A DNA stretch of 64,000 nt, from contig MU266393.1 in NCBI GenBank assembly GCA_021014945.1, positions 62,001-126,000 on the forward strand. Direction: 5' to 3'. The translations under genes and the position numbers were made by a program. Numbering within the stretch: position 1 is the first letter of the stretch; every line of letters starts with the position of its first letter. The notes under the pieces were generated by a model. It was not told the origin of the DNA. It saw only the letters and a program-made list of their open reading frames with translations, and made no database searches. This DNA is from Leucogyrophana mollusca (lineage: Eukaryota; Basidiomycota; Agaricomycetes; Boletales). Positions 58,695-64,000 of the stretch are shown here, in pieces.

Positions 58695-60264
58695 TCATTC
58701 GAGTCCTTGCCTTGATTGATCTGGTGCCCAGCAGTTCTGTATATATCAGTTACGAATAGCTAGCTAGCGTCAGTCTCGACATCCCCTTAAGCTCATTAAA
58801 TCGACTTACAAGCCTTGTTCCAGCGCTGTTGCGTCCTTCAGGGCTTGTGTGGACTTTGGTCTCAAGCTCGTAAGCGCCTTCCGACATAATCGCGCGTATA
58901 ATCAGGCGACCGTTTAACCTGGTAGAACATTGAGAGAGGAATATAAGACGGGAACTTGGCTACCGACATCGCGAGAAAAGAATTGGCGTAGACTGGACAG
59001 GAGAGTATCAATAGGTGTTTGGCTTAAGCAGGGTGATGCGATATACCGGATCCAAAACAGACATATAATGCATTCCATACATCTTGAGTCAATCGTTAGT
59101 AAGCGCACATTCGAAAAGCGCGTGATTGGGAGCACACAAGTTTGTTCTAGAGTCAAAAACTTGGGGGTAGCGATAGCATGGGCATCAATTCTTCAGGTCA
59201 AAGGAAGAAGGAAATCATGGCCCACAAATATGACGATCAGGATAGCCAGCGTGCTGTTGAACCCAGAGTGAGAAGCTCTCAGCCCCTTATATTGAATGCA
59301 TTATAAAAGGATGAAGTACCTGCTAACAAAGCCGGTCTCTTGCATAGTGTTGTAGTGTGAACAATTTTGCCCGAGGCCTTTGTATGGAAATCACTGCTCA
59401 CCGGCAGTCCACAGGATTAATTTATCGATTGAAGTAGCAGTTCTGTTGGTAATATGATGAAACACAGAAATGGATCATACATCCAACAGAGGACTGACCG
59501 CGAGAAAGCCATGACACGCTTTTGTCTGAGATGATAGACCAGAGCCAAAGTAATTGTTGCATCGGCGACTGCTTGACTGACCAAGAAGAGTGTAATCAAT
59601 GGACGCTGAGTAGCGCAATAATCGTTGAGGTCAGTCATCCCAAAAGCTGTTCCAGCCACAGCAAAACCGGTTGCCGCAGCAACCAAGCTCAAAATTGTGC
59701 ATGATATCGAGAGGAGAGTTGCATCAGAGAGTTTCCACAGTCGGAACGTGAAGTAAAACTGGATAGCTACAGTTAGCCGCCTCGAACTCGAAATCACTGA
59801 AGGCAAAAGGTTGGGTGCACCTGAACGAGAAATCTGATTACCACTGTAATTGGGACCATGAGGATACCGCTAACAGGCCAGACAGCAAGTTTCTGTGGGT
59901 TCACATAAACCGTGATGCTTAGATACCACATGGAATCTACGGCACATGCAAGATGTGCAAGCTCCAGTATCCTGGAGCAAGTTGAAAGCTGGATGGTACA
60001 TTGATTCTGCGTTTTCTGACTTACATCACGGCGACGACCTATAGCCCACGGTATACCTAAGATTACATCATTGCACCTCAAAACAAGAGCACTCACCATG
60101 ATTTTGATTATGTGACGATCTTTGGCGAAGGCGCCATAGTATATGTATGTTTGAATGATGGAGCAGCCAAACAACAGTGCCGTGACCACAGTTGTTATAT
60201 TTACTGGCCCGACAACAGCAGCGACGTCGAAAATCGGATGAGCTGTTCCATTGAGGGTAGCCAT
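58695..60264 (-). CDS. DUF6534 family membrane protein, diverged tandem copy C
   Basis: More diverged member of the tandem array. The start at 60264 gives MATLNGTAHPIFDVAAVVGP, then TALLFGCSIIQTYIYYGAF, aligning with copies A and B. Further blocks: LAHLACAVDSMWYLSITVYV, LVAAATGFAVAGTAFGMTDL, AVADATITLALVYHLRQK. The C-terminal SFLAM and LNGRLIIRAI parts are joined through introns. The last exon ends near 58695 but its frame is less sure than in A and B. It is more distant from A and B than they are from each other, so the array arose in at least two duplication steps. Confidence 0.72.
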
Positions 60265-60719
60265 GGTGCAATATTCTTGAAACTTAGGAACCCACAGTAG
60301 ACACTTACAGTACTTATACCACGGGTTGACCTATGAGCGCTTCCCAAGTGACTAACACGCTGCACTGGGTTTGTAATGAGCGACCGGTGATAAGGGATAA
60401 CTGGCATATTGATATCACAGAAAACAGCGGTGGCGATGTCGTTGTAGGTTGTCGCCCACCTTTGGGCCAGGGGTACTGTTGGCTGCGACCTAGAATAAAT
60501 CAAGAGCCCAGACAGCGACGACTCGGACAGCCCCATTGGGCCCAGTGGCTACTGGTTGGGCACGGGAGGTGGCAGTTCCCGGGGTTCACCAAAGGCTCTG
60601 GAAACCGACTTTGCTCTGAAATAGTGCACTGTCCAAGGCGCTGCAGTTTCATGCGTGGTGCGAGCAATGCAGCGGGTATCGGGGCAGGAAAGGATGCACT
60701 GCATGCGAGATGGTGTCAC
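60265..60719. other. Upstream flank of copy C
   Basis: No gene supported; includes G-rich sequence of unknown origin. Confidence 0.35.
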
Positions 60720-60743
60720 AGATCGAATCTCTCATGACCACAA

Positions 60744-60938
60744 AAGGACCCACCAGAATTTTCGAGACCCATGAATTTCTTCTGATTCCGCAGTGGTAGA
60801 TATACGCCAGGAGACCGAATACCCAAAGAGGATAACAGCAATGAAGACTCCAAGCTCGCCGGCGAGCAATCTAACTCGATTGTTAATGATCAATGTTACT
60901 TCCGAAGTAGGCGCGGGATTGGTACTGTTCTTGGTTTT
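60744..60938 (-). pseudogene. Decayed fourth DUF6534 copy (N-terminal fragment)
   Basis: Remnant of a fourth DUF6534 gene. Read on minus, KNSTNPAPTSEVTL aligns with the MNSTRVTPASELTV start of copy B, and GELGVFIAVILFGYS with VEIGVVAALFLFGCS. The frame then breaks, and LAYIYHCGIRRNSWVSKILV continues in another frame, matching YIYFSTFIRDPWIFKVLV. The start Met is missing and no downstream exons are seen. Only the first exon region is recognisable. Confidence 0.7.
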
Positions 60939-60944
60939 GCGCCG

Positions 60945-62163
60945 TATCTCAGAAGAAGCCCTAGATATAAATAGTGCCCAAGGGCACCATCAACTCTTAG
61001 TGATCGGTTTGAAAGGCTCGATACGGTGCTCAGCGCTTGGGTTTCACAAAAGTTGAACAGATCGATGTCACGAATGATAGAGATCAGAATCATTTTCGTG
61101 AATCGAAGCTTATCGTGCAGGAAGTCCGCGGCTCCAGAAATCCCCTGCAACATTGTTAGCCACTTGGGGTAAATCCCATCGAAATATGTGGTGCTCTCCC
61201 CTGCCTCCACATGGCAGCATCTTTTGCATGTTGCTTGTAGCGGTAGTAAGCGAGCGCGGTACCTGAATGATAGTAGAAACCAATATCTCTCGAACTGACT
61301 GGGCATTTGCAGCAAGGGATGATCAGACCTGGCCAGGAGACCACGTCAAATTAACGACCAAAGTTGGGATGAAGAAAACACCTACGATGGCGCCGAACTT
61401 AAAGAAATGTCGGCTGTAGGCAAGCACCAATGGGTTGTCATTCTGTACGGTAACGAAGCACTCGGACTCTAGCCTGTGGCTATCTTAGAAGGCAAAGATG
61501 TTCGTTCTTGATTGATAACAAGATAAATTTAAGGTCAACACCCACTAATGTCAGTTCAGGACACCGAATCACCATCGCCATGGATATGGCATTGTTGCGA
61601 GCCGTCTCCGAGGAAATCCGATTCTGGAATACTCGACAGACCGTGCATCCTGTTGGGGATAGCGCAAGGGACTCACCAGGTAAGGTGCTTTGGGGTTGGT
61701 ATACTCGAACCTTCATTACACTCTGGCCAGCAAGGCTCAAACCCACGAAGAGGATTATGAATGAGGTAGGGAGTCAGAAGCAAATCCACAAAATCTTCAA
61801 GCCCAAACCCCATCCAATACTAGTAGGCATAACTAGTCGGCTATGAGCACGGTCGGGCTGAAGCATTGAGTTGATCAGAGTTGTTAGCAATCATTACGAA
61901 TAGAAAAATTAATGCTTACTTGATGCCACTGAACTCATCGCAGCCTAGGAATATGCTATCTGGGTTTTCGCAAGCCAGAAAGCTACAATGACCACCATGC
62001 CCTACCCAAAGTACCTGTGGTAGGCATTGATACAATTGCGCTGTATTCGTGAACACCTTACGTGGGACACCATGTTGCATACGACAGGGACAAACCCAGC
62101 GACAACCATAAATAAGCGACATAAATACTGATACAAGTACACACTTGGACACCACATCCTGGC
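60945..62163. other. Region with unidentified short open frames
   Basis: On minus, stretches with hydrophobic character occur, such as HFFKFGAIVGVFFIPTLVVN and ALAYYRYKQHAKDAAMW, but they lie in interrupted frames and I cannot assign a family. This could be a decayed membrane-protein gene. No intact gene is supported. Confidence 0.35.
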
Positions 62164-63656
62164 AAAGTTGTGCATTACTACCTCTTATTACCGTAAAACT
62201 GTTGTGCATGATTCCTGCGAGGTTGCCGTCCCCCCACCAGGGCGGTTGTGCATGGCATTGCTGCCAGTGTAGTGCATGGCGCTCCCACGAGCAACATGCT
62301 TACCAAGAGCTTGCGCGCCGGGCTTCTGTTCCAGGCTGCCTTCTTCGACTGACATGTGATGACACCATAGATAAGATTAGATCTGTATTCACCAAGAAGT
62401 AATGTCTAGAAACGCTCGGCGAGTGAGCGTCGCAAAGCTGCTTGACGGCAGGCATAGGCAGCACCAGACTGTCTTCGACCTTCGCTTGGAGCAATAGGAT
62501 GATAATTGAGGCTCTGAGACATTACCTGGACCGTTCCGGCTTTTCCTGAGCGGCCGGAACATAATCTAGGGTGACAGGATGTCATCTGCGTGCTGGGGCG
62601 TCGTCTCGGCACACTTCACCTTTGTTTGTGCCACTGGGCATCATCTGGGGCGCTAGAACATTGTCCGGGTCACCGAAGCATCACCCGGGGGTTTGGAGCA
62701 CTTTTCGAGCCGCTGCACCCTCACATATGTCGGTGGGCATTGTCTAGGATGGTGGAACATTGCCCGGGGTGTTTTGGCGTCGTTTCAGGCTGCTGCACCT
62801 TCAGGATATCGCTGGTGGCCGTCCGGGTGCTAGTATATTGCCTGGAATGGTCAGAACATTGCCTCGGGCGCTGGGACATCACCTGGAGTGTTAGGACTTT
62901 CCCTGGGATGTTGAAACGTAGCCTGGAGCGTTAGGGCATCGTTTCAGCCTACTGGACCTTCACATATGTTGCTATGCTTTGTCTGGGGTGCTAGGATGTC
63001 GCCTGGGGTGCTGGAACATCGTCTTGGGTTCTGAGACACTGATTTGGCTGTCAGAATGTTGTTGGCACTGCTGTAGCTTCAAATAAATACCGTCTATATA
63101 ATATTGAGCTTGATCGTTGGCCTCGAGCATCTGGGGTCCATTTGAAACAGCGGAGAGATCAGTGAGCAAGTGGGATTAGTGGAGTGGTCGAACAAGTTTC
63201 AAGTTGTGGCATGGATTCCGCTCTTGTGCAAGTCCAACGCGCTTGCTTCCAGTGCAATACAGCCAGATTTTGAAGGATAATTGAGATTTCCTGAGTATGA
63301 ATCATGCTAAAAGCTGTACCATTTTGAAGGTATGTTTTGTCAGAAGCATCTCCATGATGTCAATTTGCTTTCACCAAGTCCGATAACACATTATGGAGGG
63401 TTTCATGGTTTCATAGGAGATGTACTGGTCGGAGAGTACGATCCGACATGTGCTACAAAAGGAAATGAGCTGTAAAGGAAGCAGCCAAGGCAGTATACTG
63501 AATACCAGAAGCGCAAAGACCTCGCCACAATGTGTGATGGCCCATCAACAAGCAGGTGCAGCTGCGCTGATCAGCTATATCAGGCTGTATGACCTGAGGA
63601 CACTGTTGTGCATGACAATCGGTAGTGAGGCATTGCAGTGAGTCATGCACAACTTT
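62164..63656. mobile_element. Candidate element bounded by 12-bp inverted repeats
   Basis: A perfect 12-bp inverted repeat, AAAGTTGTGCAT at 62164-62175 and ATGCACAACTTT at 63645-63656, bounds about 1.5 kb. The TTGTGCATG core recurs nearby in both orientations (62201, 62245, 63605, and on minus to about 63765). No transposase is seen and no target-site duplication is clear. True ends may lie further out, up to about 63771. Confidence 0.35.
62550..63060. repeat. Degenerate minisatellite
   Basis: Many diverged copies of a roughly 20-bp unit like CCTGGGGTGCTGGAACATCG. Copy number and exact unit are approximate. The layout (inverted ends around a degenerate minisatellite) resembles the 57512-58300 unit. 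Confidence 0.5.
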
Positions 63657-64000
63657 TGGCGCTGCCACCCACCCGAGAAAGTGGTGCATGAATGTACGGC
63701 AATACCGGGGCCTGTCATTCATGCACTACACATTTGACTCTAATAACAGTGGATTCATGCACAATTATGACAGTATGGCCTGACTTGGAGAGCAAGTCAA
63801 GCAAGCTACCTGTGCATTCACGCTGCCGTCCCTTCTGAGAAGATTGGATGGTGAATCCAGGTTGCAGAGAAAGGCAAAATGGCCACAGCAAAAGAAGAAC
63901 TGACCAGCACCCAAGTCTCCGTTTTCGAGCAGAGCTCCTGCCACTCTAGATATCATTGACGACGGATGGCTAACCGCTGGTTAGTGTTAATGCATCATAT
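63657..64000. other. Right end of window
   Basis: Further inverted GTGCATG motifs and no supported gene. The open frame 63765-63956 on minus has no features. Confidence 0.4.

Noticed and set aside
62550..63060. Repeat array considered as CRISPR-like
   Set aside because: Units are diverged and contiguous without unique spacers, in a eukaryotic genome; it is a degenerate minisatellite.

Overview
The window looks like nuclear DNA of a basidiomycete fungus, most likely an Agaricomycete. Almost every gene is cut by short introns of about 47-60 nt with GT(A/G)NGT donors. The gene set also points there: a fungal phytochrome, a Nud1/Cdc11-type spindle-pole scaffold, a TALE homeodomain factor, DUF6534 membrane proteins, an AAD-type aldo-keto reductase and a multi-intron P450. 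Exon models were made by hand, joining frames at consensus splice sites guided by family motifs. For the methyltransferase, Nud1, USB1 and UreG the spliced lengths came out divisible by three. Family names come from motif recognition, not database searches.

Layout, left to right: 1-2345 has no supported gene. 2346-12181 holds a SAM methyltransferase, the Nud1/Cdc11-like leucine-rich-repeat scaffold and the homeodomain factor, all on +. 14175-16467 (-) is a cytochrome P450, divergent from a METTL25/RRNAD1-like methyltransferase (16790-18884, +) with a frame break. USB1 (-) and UreG (+) form a second divergent pair. An AAD-type aldo-keto reductase and an Iwr1-like protein follow on +. A membrane-anchored histidine acid phosphatase (-) comes next, then a borate/bicarbonate transporter (-) divergent from an ABHD12-like hydrolase (+). 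32233-37781 is the phytochrome histidine kinase. 38388-44464 has an SDR, a DUF202 membrane protein and three small unknown genes. 45039-52902 has a MYND-finger protein, a dienelactone hydrolase, and an APC permease divergent from a cytosine-deaminase-like amidohydrolase.

The right end (53113-64000) is accessory in character. It holds three tandem DUF6534 genes, a decayed fourth copy, and two candidate non-autonomous mobile elements, each with short inverted ends around a degenerate minisatellite. One has a perfect 6-bp target-site duplication.

Most genes are housekeeping or signalling and need not work together. The clearest functional pair is the divergent permease/amidohydrolase, possibly with the nearby dienelactone hydrolase (uptake and breakdown of a small nitrogenous or lactone compound; inference). 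Unusual points: several GC-AG introns, frame breaks in the METTL25-like and transporter genes, a P450 with an uncertain last exon, and the duplicated, transposon-flanked DUF6534 array.
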